The notes: generated by a model from the sequence alone, not told the origin. DNA of 58,941 bases from Verrucomicrobiaceae bacterium (GCA_947458455.1 CANGYJ010000020.1:1-58941); one strand, 5' to 3'. Positions 25,740 through 35,128 are shown, counted from the first letter of the stretch. A program made the numbers and translations.

Positions 25740-26789
25740 TCACTTTGCCGTGCCTTTGGCCTGCTCGGCAGACCAGGCATCAATGGCGGGGATGTCGAGA
25801 AGGCGAAAGCGGCGCTGGATGCGCTGTTCGAGGGCGATCTGCGCATGCTTGGCCACTTCCAGGGAATCGTCCTCTTTGATGGCGATGATGAGTTTGGCAT
25901 TCGTTTCGGGTGAATCGCTGCTTTTGAGCAGGATGGCGGCACGCACGCGGACCTCCCAAGGCTGCTTCGCATCGGCGAGGAGTTTGAAGAGATGCGTGGG
26001 CTTCAAATCAGCCTCGTATTGGAGGTTCTCTCCTTTGAAGAGGTCCGTGACCGGAAGGCGAAAGCCTGGGTCTTCCCGCTGATAAAACTGGATCATGCGC
26101 ACCACGCGGAGGTACTCGGCCTGCGCAGCATCCCGCAGATGTTCCGAGCCGGAACCACGGATGTATTCGACGAGAGTTTCGAGCGGCTTGCGGCTGCCAG
26201 TGGCGATGGCTTCATCGGCGTAAGCGGTGATACGGTTGCGTTCTTTGAGCTGGATGAACTCTGCCTGAGTCGGCGTGATAGTCGAAATCATCTCCGCCAT
26301 GCGCTCGACGCCCGGCTGCCTCTGACCATCCAGCAGACTGACAGCCGCAGCGGCATTCGTGCGAGCAGCAGCGACACGCTCGATGGTCTCGCGGAGCTCT
26401 TTCTGCGTGCTCAATTGATCCCGCCGCCAGGCATCGAGTTGTTTTTGCATGGCTGCGAGTTGCTCCTCGATCTGCGAGGACTTTCCAGCGTCGTCTTTCG
26501 GAGACGCGGGAGCCGCTGCCGGAGCCGTGGTCAGATTACCGAGGCGCTCATCGAGTCTTTTGCCACTCATCTGCCAAAACACAGCAGCGGTGATGAGCGT
26601 GATCACGAGCGAAGCGATGAAAAAACGCGGCGCGGTATCCAGACGACGCGCATTGACAGCGGGGCTGGCGGCGGTGTTTTTCTTTCCCTGATGCTGATCA
26701 TCCCGCACCACATCGATGACATCCGTGGAAGGTGATTTGGAGGAAGACGAAGAGTCTTTGGATGGCTTGGATTTGGAGGGGCTGGCCAT
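25740..26789 (-). CDS. Membrane protein with coiled coil, function unknown
   Basis: A 349-residue protein with a Ser/Lys-rich cytoplasmic N-terminus (MASPSKSKPSKDSSSSSKSP), one transmembrane helix at about 57-75 (FFIASLVITLITAAVFW), a coiled coil (about 100-160) and a helical, HEAT-like C-terminus. No catalytic motif seen. The frame is open upstream to 26972 but that part overlaps the exosortase gene, and the Met at 26789 begins a sensible protein. It is divergent from the exosortase gene with an 18-bp palindrome in the gap. Confidence 0.65.
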   Translation of the reverse strand: MASPSKSKPSKDSSSSSKSPSTDVIDVVRDDQHQGKKNTAASPAVNARRLDTAPRFFIASLVITLITAAVFWQMSGKRLDERLGNLTTAPAAAPASPKDDAGKSSQIEEQLAAMQKQLDAWRRDQLSTQKELRETIERVAAARTNAAAAVSLLDGQRQPGVERMAEMISTITPTQAEFIQLKERNRITAYADEAIATGSRKPLETLVEYIRGSGSEHLRDAAQAEYLRVVRMIQFYQREDPGFRLPVTDLFKGENLQYEADLKPTHLFKLLADAKQPWEVRVRAAILLKSSDSPETNAKLIIAIKEDDSLEVAKHAQIALEQRIQRRFRLLDIPAIDAWSAEQAKGTAK

Positions 26790-26842
26790 GCGAGTGTGTG
26801 AAGAAATGGTTGGCGGATGAATCTTGCCAGGATCGGGGTTCC

Positions 26843-26860
26843 GGGCAAGCATGCTTGCCC
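26843..26860. promoter_or_regulatory. Perfect 18-bp palindrome in divergent gap
   Basis: GGGCAAGCATGCTTGCCC lies between the divergent coiled-coil and exosortase genes, 11 bases before the exosortase ATG, and is followed by a run of C (26858-26865). It could be an operator controlling either gene or a REP-type repeat; words of this kind can be dispersed in genomes. Confidence 0.55.
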
Positions 26861-26871
26861 CCCCCTGACAC

Positions 26872-28617
26872 ATGCCAGCCGATTCGTCCAGCCCCGCGCC
26901 TGCCGCCACGCCCCAGCCAGACTCCAGCCTCCTCTGGAAGGCTGCCCTGGGCGTGATGGGCATCGGCTTCATTCTGCTCTTTGTGGCGTGGCCCTATCAG
27001 GAGTGGGAATTCGGCTATCGGATGAGCGTACTTCACGGCTGGTATCTGTGGGTCACGAAGTATGCGGACTGGATGTTCTGCCTGTTCGTGCCAGTGATCA
27101 CGGGCGGGCTGGTCTGGATGCGCCGCTCTAGCCTGCGGGGCCTTCCCTGGCGTGGACACTGGCTGGGCGTGCTCCCCCTCGCACTCGGGCTATTTCTTTA
27201 CTGGGTCGGTTTCAAAGCGAACACGGGCTACCCAGCCTTCCTCTCGATCCAACTCGTGCTCGCGGGCTTCATTCTGCTCCTCGGAGGCCGTGAGTGGATG
27301 CGGGCACTGTTTTTCCCCTGGCTGTTCATGTTCTTCACCTGGCCAATGCAGCCGCTGGAGGACTCCGTGGCCTCGCCGCTGCGTCCACGCACCGCCGCGA
27401 TGACGGCCAAGATGCTCAGCCTGCTCGGCGTGCCCTCCATCAATGAAGGCAGCGCCCTGCAATCCGCGCCGGATACGGCCCGTGGCACTGAAACAGGCGC
27501 GGCCTTTAGCCTCGATGTGGATGCGAAGTGCAGCGGTATCAATTCGCTCTTCGTGCTGATGATGATCTCTGCTCTCCTCGGCTATCTGGCGCTGAAGAGC
27601 CCCCGCTCGCGCCTCATCCTCTTCATCTGCGCCGTACCGCTGGCGGTGGCGGGGAATGTGGCACGACTGCTGATGCTGGCCTTTGGCAGCATGTGGTTTG
27701 GCTCGGATTTCGCCATCGGGAAGCGCATCGGCGAGCATCAAGAGATGTCCTTCTTCCACACGATGGCAGGCTTCGCCGTCTTCGGCGTGGCGTTGGCAGG
27801 CATGTTTGCCATCTGCTATGTACTGGAAGGCCGCGAGATGAAAAAGAACCTCGCCCGTCATCAAAGCCCGCGTGCAGGTGGCAGCGCCTGGGTGGCCATT
27901 CCCCTCCCCCGTCGCACGTTGGCGCAGCTCGCCGCTGTGTTTGTGCTGCTGGCCGTGACGCTCGGCATCTGTGCTGGCACGGACATCCGTTACCTCGTTT
28001 CACGCGCTGGCGTGACGCTCGACCTACCACTCTCCGTGGGCGATTATCAGGGGCGCATGGTCGGCGTCACAGCGGAGGAAAAAACGGGCCTCGATGAGGG
28101 CGTGAAGCTCGAACGCTGCAGCTACCTGAATCAGAAAAACCGCCTCGTCACCGCTTCCGTCGTCCTCAGCGGGCATTTGAAGCGCTCCCTGCATCGCCCG
28201 GAGGTATGCCTACCTAGTCAAGGGTGGAGCATCGTCGAAAGCGTGCCCGTCACGATCAACAAGCCGGATGGCACCTCTTTCGCGGCCACCTACCTCCGCC
28301 TCGCCATCGATCGCATGGATGAAACTGGCCACCGCCTCCGCCAGCGCGGTGTGAACATCTACTGGTATGTCGGCTCGGATAACACCACCTGCGCCTCGCA
28401 CTACAAGCATGTGGCCGACACCTACCTCGACGCCATTTTCCGCAATCTGAACCACCGCTGGGCCATGGTCTCCGTCTTCATGCCCATCCCGCCAAGCGAA
28501 CTGGAAGGACCGGAAGGCATGTTCGCCGAATTCACCGCCCTGGAGGATACCCGTGATTTTGCCGGCATGCTCCAGCCTCTCATCACCGCGCCCGAAAAAC
28601 TCACCACCAGCGAGTGA
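26872..28617 (+). CDS. Exosortase fused to an EpsI domain
   Basis: A 581-residue polytopic membrane protein. The N-terminal two thirds is an exosortase (transpeptidase that processes PEP-CTERM-type sorting signals) with the catalytic triad visible: C220 in DAKCSGINSL, R265 in NVARLLML and H296 in SFFHTMAGF. The C-terminal part (about 385-565) is an EpsI-like domain with LHRPEVCLPSQGW. The fusion is known for exosortase A-type proteins. No PEP-CTERM substrate gene was recognised in the window, so targets are encoded elsewhere. The subtype cannot be fixed from sequence reading alone. Confidence 0.88.
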   Translation: MPADSSSPAPAATPQPDSSLLWKAALGVMGIGFILLFVAWPYQEWEFGYRMSVLHGWYLWVTKYADWMFCLFVPVITGGLVWMRRSSLRGLPWRGHWLGVLPLALGLFLYWVGFKANTGYPAFLSIQLVLAGFILLLGGREWMRALFFPWLFMFFTWPMQPLEDSVASPLRPRTAAMTAKMLSLLGVPSINEGSALQSAPDTARGTETGAAFSLDVDAKCSGINSLFVLMMISALLGYLALKSPRSRLILFICAVPLAVAGNVARLLMLAFGSMWFGSDFAIGKRIGEHQEMSFFHTMAGFAVFGVALAGMFAICYVLEGREMKKNLARHQSPRAGGSAWVAIPLPRRTLAQLAAVFVLLAVTLGICAGTDIRYLVSRAGVTLDLPLSVGDYQGRMVGVTAEEKTGLDEGVKLERCSYLNQKNRLVTASVVLSGHLKRSLHRPEVCLPSQGWSIVESVPVTINKPDGTSFAATYLRLAIDRMDETGHRLRQRGVNIYWYVGSDNTTCASHYKHVADTYLDAIFRNLNHRWAMVSVFMPIPPSELEGPEGMFAEFTALEDTRDFAGMLQPLITAPEKLTTSE

Positions 28618-28678
28618 GCCGAGGTTGAAACCACATCTTGCAGACCTGCGGTGCTGGCTTAGGCGTGGTGGCACTCCC

Positions 28679-30361
28679 ATGAGCGATCCCACCTCCGAAA
28701 CGCCCCCACCTGCACCGGATACTCCCGACGAGGAAAAGCCCAAAAAGCCCGCTTCCGCAGAGGAAATCAGCCAGAAGCTCGAAGACTTCATCAAGAACAC
28801 GCTCGGAGGTCAGGTGCTTTTCACCCGTATTGATGGCCCCATGCCACGCGGCAAGGGTGAGACGGAATCCAAAGAGGGTGACGGTGAGCCAGAGAAGGAC
28901 ACCAGCATCGGTTTTGCCTTCAATTTCAAACCGGCGGATATCAAAGCTCACCTCGACCGCTTTGTGATCCGCCAGGACGAGGCAAAGAAGGTGCTGGCTA
29001 CGGCAGTGTGTGATCATTACCACCATGCCCGCATGCTGAGGGAGGATCGCGAGCAGCACCCGGACTCCACGCCGCTCGAATTTTCGAAGCAAAACGTCAT
29101 CATCGTCGGCCCCACGGGCGTGGGGAAGACTTACCTCGTCAAACGCATCGCGGATCTGATCGGCGTGCCGTTTGTGAAAGCAGATGCCACGAAATTTAGC
29201 GAGACCGGCTATGTGGGTGCGGATGTGGATGACATGGTGCGTGACCTTGTCTCCAAGGCGGATGGAGATATCGACCTCGCGGAGCACGGCATCATTTACA
29301 TTGATGAGATCGATAAGCTGAGCAGCGGCACGGAGCGTCTCGGACGCGATGTGAGCGGGCGCGGCGTGCAGACGGCGCTGCTCAAGTTGATGGAGGAGAC
29401 GGAGGTGTCGCTCTATTCCCAAAACGACATCCGCAGCCAGATGCAGATGATGTTTGATACCCGCAAGGGACGCACCGGCCGCGAGGTGATCAACACGCGC
29501 AACATCCTGTTCATCGTGAGCGGTGCTTTCTCTGGCTTGGAGAAGATCATTGAGAAGCGCACGAACCGGAAGGCCATCGGCTTTGTCTCGGCGGGCGATC
29601 CTGAGCGCACACCTGCCGAGCATCTCTTCCGCGATGCGGTGACGAAGGATTTTATTGATTACGGCTTCGAGTCGGAATTCATCGGCCGCCTGCCTGTGCG
29701 GGTGGTGTGTGATCCGCTGAGCGCGGATGACCTTTTCGCCATCATGAAAACGAGCGAAGGCAGCCTCATCCGGCAGTATGAGCGTGAGTTTGCGGCCTAC
29801 GGCATCAAGTCTGTCTTCCATGATGAGGCGCTGCGCGAGATCGCCTCGCGTGCGGCGGAGGAGAAGACGGGGGCACGCGGCCTCGTGACGGCCTGGGAAA
29901 AAGTGCTGCGTGATTTCAAGTTCGAGATGCCCAGCCTCGGCCTACCCGAGCTGAGCATTGATGCGGAGCTGGTGCGGCATCCCGCCGCCACGCTGGAGCG
30001 CCTCCGTGCAAAGGCGACACCTCTTGAAAGCCAGCTCGATGAGGCGCATGCGCATGATCTCATGCTCTGGGCCGATGAGTTTTTCAATCAGCACGGCTTT
30101 GACCTTGAGTTTGAGCCTCCAGCGATGGCGTCAATCGCGGCGCGTGCGCAACGTGAAGGGCTCCACATCGCCGCGCTCTGCTCGAAGCTCTTCAAAGACT
30201 ACCCCTTTGGTCTGAAGCTCGTTTCGAGAAGCGCAAATACGACGAAGTTTACCATTCCGCCGGAGGCGGTGGAGCATCCTGATCCCTGGCTGAGTGAACT
30301 CGTCGTGCAGGCCTGCCGCCCTCCTGGCGAAGAAACGGGCACACCTGTCAGCAGCGAATGA
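28679..30361 (+). CDS. ClpX-like AAA+ unfoldase, no zinc finger, duplicated C-terminal domain
   Basis: A 560-residue AAA+ ATPase closest to ClpX. Walker A (GPTGVGKT, from 144), Walker B (IDEID, D209-E210), pore loop GYVG (177-180), sensor/Arg-finger region (SEFIGRLPVRV) and a likely ClpP-contact IGF loop (300-302) are present. The Cys4 zinc domain of true ClpX is missing; the N-terminus is instead Pro/Glu-rich. After the normal C-terminal small domain (about 375-440, VFHDEALREIASRAAEE) a second, similar segment (about 473-540, EFEPPAMASIAARAQRE) ends in a like HP motif, suggesting a domain duplication. A frame upstream to 28553 overlaps the exosortase; the Met at 28679 is preferred. Confidence 0.82.
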   Translation: MSDPTSETPPPAPDTPDEEKPKKPASAEEISQKLEDFIKNTLGGQVLFTRIDGPMPRGKGETESKEGDGEPEKDTSIGFAFNFKPADIKAHLDRFVIRQDEAKKVLATAVCDHYHHARMLREDREQHPDSTPLEFSKQNVIIVGPTGVGKTYLVKRIADLIGVPFVKADATKFSETGYVGADVDDMVRDLVSKADGDIDLAEHGIIYIDEIDKLSSGTERLGRDVSGRGVQTALLKLMEETEVSLYSQNDIRSQMQMMFDTRKGRTGREVINTRNILFIVSGAFSGLEKIIEKRTNRKAIGFVSAGDPERTPAEHLFRDAVTKDFIDYGFESEFIGRLPVRVVCDPLSADDLFAIMKTSEGSLIRQYEREFAAYGIKSVFHDEALREIASRAAEEKTGARGLVTAWEKVLRDFKFEMPSLGLPELSIDAELVRHPAATLERLRAKATPLESQLDEAHAHDLMLWADEFFNQHGFDLEFEPPAMASIAARAQREGLHIAALCSKLFKDYPFGLKLVSRSANTTKFTIPPEAVEHPDPWLSELVVQACRPPGEETGTPVSSE

Positions 30362-30365
30362 TGGC

Positions 30366-31718
30366 TCAGCGCCCGGTGAGCTTGTTCCAGAAGCTCCGGG
30401 GCTTCGGTTTGGCCTGACCGGGCTTAGGCGCCTCACCACCGGAACGTTGCGGTCCTGCTTCGGATGAGCGGGAACGCTCAGGACGGCGGTTTTGCTCCTG
30501 ATGACGACGCTGCGGCTGCTGGCGCTGCTGCGGCTGGTGACGACGCTCGGGCCTGTCAGGCTCCAAGGACTGAGGGGCTGCTTTGTAGTCGAAGTTTTCC
30601 GCCCGCTTCCGCGTGATGCCACGGCCGATGAAGCGCTCTAGGCGGCGGAGATCATCCAATTCATCGGAAGAGACAAAGCTGATGGCATCGCCAATGGCCT
30701 GCGCACGGCCGGTGCGGCCGATGCGATGAACATAATCTTCGACGATGTGTGGGAAGTCGAAATTGATGACGTGGGAGATGCCGTCCACATCGATGCCGCG
30801 AGCGGCAATATCGGTGGCAACGAGGACGCGGACACGACCGGCCTTGAAATCATCGAGGGCCTTCAAACGCTGGTTTTGCGAGCGGTTGGCATGCAGCGTG
30901 GCGCAGCGCACGCCGCCTTGCTCGAGCTTGCGAGCGATTTTATCCGCGCCGTGTTTGGTGCGGCTGAAGACGAGCACCATTTGCAGCTTTTCATCCTGAA
31001 GCAGATGAGAGAGCAAATTGAGCTTCAGATGCTTCGGCAGCTCATAGATGTGCTGCGTAACGGTCTCCGCTGGATTGGAGCGTTTGCCGATCTGCACAGT
31101 CTTCGGCGCATGCTGAAACTCGTGGGTGAGAGATTCGATCTCCTTCGAAAGCGTGGCGGAGAAGAGGAGCGTCTGGCGCTTGCGGGGGAGCTGCTGCACG
31201 ATGCGGCGGATGTCTGGCAGGAAGCCCATGTCGAGCATACGATCGGCCTCATCGAGTACGAGGTATTCGAGCTTGGAAAAATCCGCACAGCGCTGGCCCA
31301 TGAGATCGAGAAGCCGACCCGGACAGGCGATGACGATGTCACTCCCGGCACGCAGCGCGTCTTTTTGAGGTTTTTCGCCCACGCCACCATAAACCTTGGC
31401 GATTTTCAGTGGAAGATGCTTGGCATAAGCGAGCACGTTTTCCTCGATTTGAGCCACAAGCTCCCGCGTGGGAGCGATGACGAGCACGCGAGTGTGACGG
31501 CGCTGGCCTTCAGGCTGCGGGTTCGCGGTGAGCTTGGTCAAAATAGGCAGCGTGAAGGCGGCGGTCTTGCCCGTGCCGGTTTGTGCGATCCCGATAAGGT
31601 CGCCACCATTAATGATGGCCGGAATGGCCGCCGCCTGAATCGGTGTGGGTTCCGTGTAACCGGCTTCTTGGATGGCGGTGAGGATTTGCGGCGCGAGGCC
31701 GAGGCTTTGGAAGGGCAT
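30366..31718 (-). CDS. DEAD-box RNA helicase (RhlE type)
   Basis: A 450-residue ATP-dependent RNA helicase for ribosome assembly or mRNA decay. It has the Q motif (EPTPIQAAAIP), Walker A AQTGTGKTAAF, DEAD motif VLDEADRMLDMGF, SAT, and the C-terminal helicase domain ARGIDVDGISHVINFD, HRIGRTGRA. The C-terminal tail (about 385-450) is rich in Gln, Arg and Pro, typical of RhlE-like RNA-binding extensions. It ends only four bases from the ClpX-like gene, tail to tail. Confidence 0.94.
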   Translation of the reverse strand: MPFQSLGLAPQILTAIQEAGYTEPTPIQAAAIPAIINGGDLIGIAQTGTGKTAAFTLPILTKLTANPQPEGQRRHTRVLVIAPTRELVAQIEENVLAYAKHLPLKIAKVYGGVGEKPQKDALRAGSDIVIACPGRLLDLMGQRCADFSKLEYLVLDEADRMLDMGFLPDIRRIVQQLPRKRQTLLFSATLSKEIESLTHEFQHAPKTVQIGKRSNPAETVTQHIYELPKHLKLNLLSHLLQDEKLQMVLVFSRTKHGADKIARKLEQGGVRCATLHANRSQNQRLKALDDFKAGRVRVLVATDIAARGIDVDGISHVINFDFPHIVEDYVHRIGRTGRAQAIGDAISFVSSDELDDLRRLERFIGRGITRKRAENFDYKAAPQSLEPDRPERRHQPQQRQQPQRRHQEQNRRPERSRSSEAGPQRSGGEAPKPGQAKPKPRSFWNKLTGR

Positions 31719-31770
31719 TCACATCCATAAGCGTATCATGTGCAGATGCGAGCGTTTATCTGGGGGGAAT

Positions 31771-31852
31771 GGTGGAGTGATGGAAGAGTGGAGTAAGGGC
31801 GAGGCCATGGTCTGAAACCCATACTCCAGCACTCCGATACTCCGCAGCCCCA
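31771..31852. repeat. GGTGGAGT-word imperfect palindrome
   Basis: The left arm GGTGGAGTGATGGAAGAGTG (from 31771) is opposed by CTCCAGCACTCCGATACTCC-type words (31821-31842). Nineteen bases (31772-31790) match 58785-58803 at 18 positions, so the two sites belong to one repeat family. It lies between the helicase and DUF1501 genes; the rest of the 138-bp gap holds nothing recognised. Confidence 0.6.
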
Positions 31853-31856
31853 CCTG

Positions 31857-33275
31857 TTACGCGATGATGTCCTTCACCACATTACCGGCAAGATCGGTGA
31901 GCTTATAGTCACGGCCAGCATAGCGATAGGTGAGCTTTTCGTGGTTCATGCCGAGGAGATGCAGGATGGTGGCATGCAGGTCGTGGATGTGCACTTTGTT
32001 CTCGGTGGCGTAGTAACCGTAGTCATCGGTGGCACCGTAAGCCATGCCGCCTTTCACACCGCCGCCAGCCATCCACATGGTGAAGCCGTGCGGATTGTGA
32101 TCACGACCATCGGTGCCCTGAGCCACGGGCGTGCGGCCAAACTCACCGCCCCAAAGCACCAGCGTATCATCCAGTAGGCCACGCGCCTTTAAATCACGCA
32201 GCAGACCTGAGATGGGCTTATCCACCTCGGCCGCATTTTCGGTGTGGCCTTTGAGCAGATCGCTGTGCTGATCCCACTGCACAAAGCCATCGCTATGCGT
32301 AACCTGAATGAAGCGCACACCACGCTCGGCAAAGCGCCGCGCCATGAGGCACTGGCGGCCAAAATTTTCCGTCACCGGATCATCGAGACCGTAGAGTTTC
32401 TGGGTGGCCTCCGTCTCGCCCGCGATGCCCTGGATCTCCGGCATGGAGGCCTGCATGCGAAAGGCCAGCTCGAAGGACTCGATGCGGGCTTCGAGCGCGG
32501 CATTTTTGCCAGCGGCTTCGAGATGGCGGTGATTCAGATCGGAGGCGAGATCGAGCTGCAGGCGTTGCAACGAGGTGGGCGTGCGTGTGTTCTTGATGTG
32601 TCGCACCACGGCCTGATCAGCGGTGACGCTGGCATTGCCCAGCGGCGTGCCCTGGCACCACGCGGGTAGGAAGGCGCTGCCCCAGTTGTTCACGCCGCCA
32701 TGAGCGAGCGTGGGACAGATGGTGAGGAAGGCGGGCAAATCCGTGTTTTCCGTGCCGAGGCCGTAGCTCACCCAGGCACCCATGCTGGGACGCACAAAGG
32801 TATCGCTCCCAGTATGGAGCTTCAGCAAGGCACCCCCGTGAGCTGGATTCGTGCCGTGCATGGAACGGATGATGCAGAGATCATCCACGCACTGCGCCAC
32901 ATTGGGAAAGAGATCACTCACCGGCAGCCCGCTTTGTCCATATTGACGGAACTTCCACGGCGAGCGGAGCAGATTGCCGGTCTTCGCAAAGGTCACACGT
33001 GGCAGCGCAAAGGGCGGAGGTTTGCCGTGATCACGATCAAGCAGTGGTTTCGGATCAAAGGTGTCCACCTGGGACGGCCCGCCCTTCATGAGGAGGAAGA
33101 TGATGCGCTTCGCACGCGGCGCGAAGTGTGGCTGCTTGGCTGCCAGGGGATTTAGCGAGGCCGCCGATGCTTCTGATGCCATCAAGCCATGCAAGGCGAG
33201 CATGCCAAAACCAGCACACGAGTGGCTGAGCATCTCGCGACGGCTAAAAGGAATCGCAGGGCAAGCATTCATCAT
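31857..33275 (-). CDS. DUF1501 protein, Tat-exported (second copy of family)
   Basis: A 472-residue DUF1501 member. A twin-arginine motif (SRREML) leads the signal ([21 protein letters not shown]). Family motifs include [36 protein letters not shown] and [16 protein letters not shown]. It differs clearly from the first copy. Unlike that copy there is no PSD1 gene beside it here; upstream lies the dnaA region. Substrate unknown. Confidence 0.92.
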   Translation of the reverse strand: MMNACPAIPFSRREMLSHSCAGFGMLALHGLMASEASAASLNPLAAKQPHFAPRAKRIIFLLMKGGPSQVDTFDPKPLLDRDHGKPPPFALPRVTFAKTGNLLRSPWKFRQYGQSGLPVSDLFPNVAQCVDDLCIIRSMHGTNPAHGGALLKLHTGSDTFVRPSMGAWVSYGLGTENTDLPAFLTICPTLAHGGVNNWGSAFLPAWCQGTPLGNASVTADQAVVRHIKNTRTPTSLQRLQLDLASDLNHRHLEAAGKNAALEARIESFELAFRMQASMPEIQGIAGETEATQKLYGLDDPVTENFGRQCLMARRFAERGVRFIQVTHSDGFVQWDQHSDLLKGHTENAAEVDKPISGLLRDLKARGLLDDTLVLWGGEFGRTPVAQGTDGRDHNPHGFTMWMAGGGVKGGMAYGATDDYGYYATENKVHIHDLHATILHLLGMNHEKLTYRYAGRDYKLTDLAGNVVKDIIA

Positions 33276-33665
33276 ACGTGCTCATACGGCGTGGCGGCAT
33301 CGTCTTCTATCGCAGGAGCCGTTCATAGCCTCTCCGTGAAAAGGCGAAGGCGAGGGTGGTGGGGGGAGCAAATCCAGTGCCACAAATGCATTATACCCGG
33401 ATGTTCCCAAACTGTTCACAACTCATCCACACACCCATTCACATTCACGCGCTAGTTCTTTTAAAATGTTTCACTGCTAAAGGTAAATAATTTCAAATTT
33501 TTCGACAGTAAATGGTTGTCTCAGTGAGTCGTCTCGACATACAAAGCGGCCCATTTAAAAAAACTTTCTCCTGTGCTTCAACCGCACGCGATGTGAAGCC
33601 TCTCATCTTCCTTTCCCTCAATCACTCACTGCCCCTCCACGCGCCGGAGACCACCCAACAACAAC
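33276..33665. promoter_or_regulatory. Upstream region of dnaA: DnaA-box cluster and AT-rich segment
   Basis: In this 390-bp gap a run of near-consensus DnaA boxes lies at 33412-33420 (CTGTTCACA), 33423-33431 (TCATCCACA, one change from TTATCCACA) and 33435-33443 (CCATTCACA), about 11-12 bases apart and in one orientation. An AT-rich stretch follows (33453-33520; TTTTAAAATG, AAATAATTTCAAATTTTT). This fits dnaA autoregulation or a compact origin, with the AT-rich part as unwinding element. A stronger box array or strand-skew switch could not be tested by eye. Confidence 0.45.
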
Positions 33666-35099
33666 ATGGAGATCCCGAATGAAAGCCATCCTCAAGACCA
33701 ACAGCCTGCCGAAGCCATCTCCGCGCCCGATCTCTTCACTCTGACCCCCACCTTGTGGGATCGCGTTTGCGAGGTGCTCCTCGAACGTCTCGGCGGAGAT
33801 AACTTCCAGCGCTGCTTCAGCGGTGCCAGCGGCCGCATGGCTGATGGCGGTCGCTTCGTGGTGACGGTGCCCAATCCGATTCATCAACTGTGGATCGAGA
33901 GCAATTACCTCGTCGCCGTGACGGATGCCGTGGCGCAAGTGACTGGCGAGCCTGCTCTCATTGAGTTTGCCATTGCTTCCGAGCCCTCTGCACCTTCCCC
34001 GGCGCTCTCGATGCCTTACATCAAGGCCGCCCGAGTCGCCTCCCCCGAGCCTTCTCCGATCCGCACCTTCGCCGAAGCCGGGTTGAACGCGAAATTCAAC
34101 TTCGATAGCTATGTGAGCGGCACGAACACGAGCTACTCGGTGGCCGTGGCACGCGCTGTGGCTGAAAAGCCCGGACGCATCTACAACCCTCTCTTTTTCC
34201 ATGGTGCCACCGGCCTCGGAAAAACACATCTTCTCCAAGCCATCGGCCAAGAAGTGCTCGCCCGGAAGCGCAACGCCGTCGTGCGCTATGTGACTAGCGA
34301 GCAGTTCACCAACGAATTTGTCGACTCCATCAAGCGGCAGACCTTTTCGCAGTTCCGCCAGAAGTATCGCAAGCTTGATGTGCTACTCATCGACGACGTA
34401 CATTTCTTCGAAGGCAAAGACAGCACGCAGGAAGAGTTCTTCCACACCTTCAACGAACTCTTCAACAACGCCCGCCAGATCGTCTTGGCTAGTGACCGGC
34501 CGCCGAGCGAGATCAAAAACCTCGAAAGCCGCCTCGTCTCCCGCTTTGAATGGGGTCTCACCACGCAGATCCAGGTGCCGGACTTTGAAACTCGCATGGC
34601 CATCCTCCGCCGCAAGCAGAGCGATTTCAATGTCACCCTCGATGGCTGGCTCCTCGAATTCATGGCGCAGCGCATCCGCTCGAACGTGCGCAAGCTTGAG
34701 GGTGCCCTCATGCGCGTGGCTGCCCACGTCTCGCTCGAAGGCCCCGTGCAGACGGAATCCGCCCTCGCCGCCCTTCTTCACGATGTGATGGAGGACGATG
34801 CCGCCAAGCAAGTGACCGTGGACCGCATCCAGCGCATCGTGGCCACCTCCTACGACCTCCGCGTGAGTGACCTCACCGGCCCCCGCCGCCCGAAAAACAT
34901 CGCCGAGGGCCGCCAGGTGGCCATGTACCTCACCCGCACCATGACAAAGCTGCCGCTCATCCAGATCGGCGAGGAATTCGGTGGCCGTGATCACGGCACC
35001 GTCATCCATGCCTGCAAGGTGGTGACCAATCAGATTCAAAATTCGCAGGACTTCCGCCGCATGGTGGACAGCCTCGCCGCGAAGGTTCGGGAAAGCTGA
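33666..35099 (+). CDS. dnaA: Chromosomal replication initiator DnaA
   Basis: A 477-residue initiator that binds origin boxes and opens DNA. Domain I spans about 25-110; the AAA+ domain has Walker A (GATGLGKTHLLQA) and Walker B (VLLIDDVHFFEGK), then ASDRPPSEIKNLESRLVSRF. Domain IV has the box-binding helix-turn-helix with FGGRDHGTVIHACKV; Gly replaces the usual Ser/Thr/Pro after RDH. The leader CAACAACAAC precedes the ATG instead of a Shine-Dalgarno sequence. It is followed by a 7-bp hairpin and the TPR-AAA+ gene. Confidence 0.95.
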   Translation: MEIPNESHPQDQQPAEAISAPDLFTLTPTLWDRVCEVLLERLGGDNFQRCFSGASGRMADGGRFVVTVPNPIHQLWIESNYLVAVTDAVAQVTGEPALIEFAIASEPSAPSPALSMPYIKAARVASPEPSPIRTFAEAGLNAKFNFDSYVSGTNTSYSVAVARAVAEKPGRIYNPLFFHGATGLGKTHLLQAIGQEVLARKRNAVVRYVTSEQFTNEFVDSIKRQTFSQFRQKYRKLDVLLIDDVHFFEGKDSTQEEFFHTFNELFNNARQIVLASDRPPSEIKNLESRLVSRFEWGLTTQIQVPDFETRMAILRRKQSDFNVTLDGWLLEFMAQRIRSNVRKLEGALMRVAAHVSLEGPVQTESALAALLHDVMEDDAAKQVTVDRIQRIVATSYDLRVSDLTGPRRPKNIAEGRQVAMYLTRTMTKLPLIQIGEEFGGRDHGTVIHACKVVTNQIQNSQDFRRMVDSLAAKVRES

Positions 35100-35128
35100 T
35101 TAAAAGCCCTCTTGCCGCTCCAAGCAGC

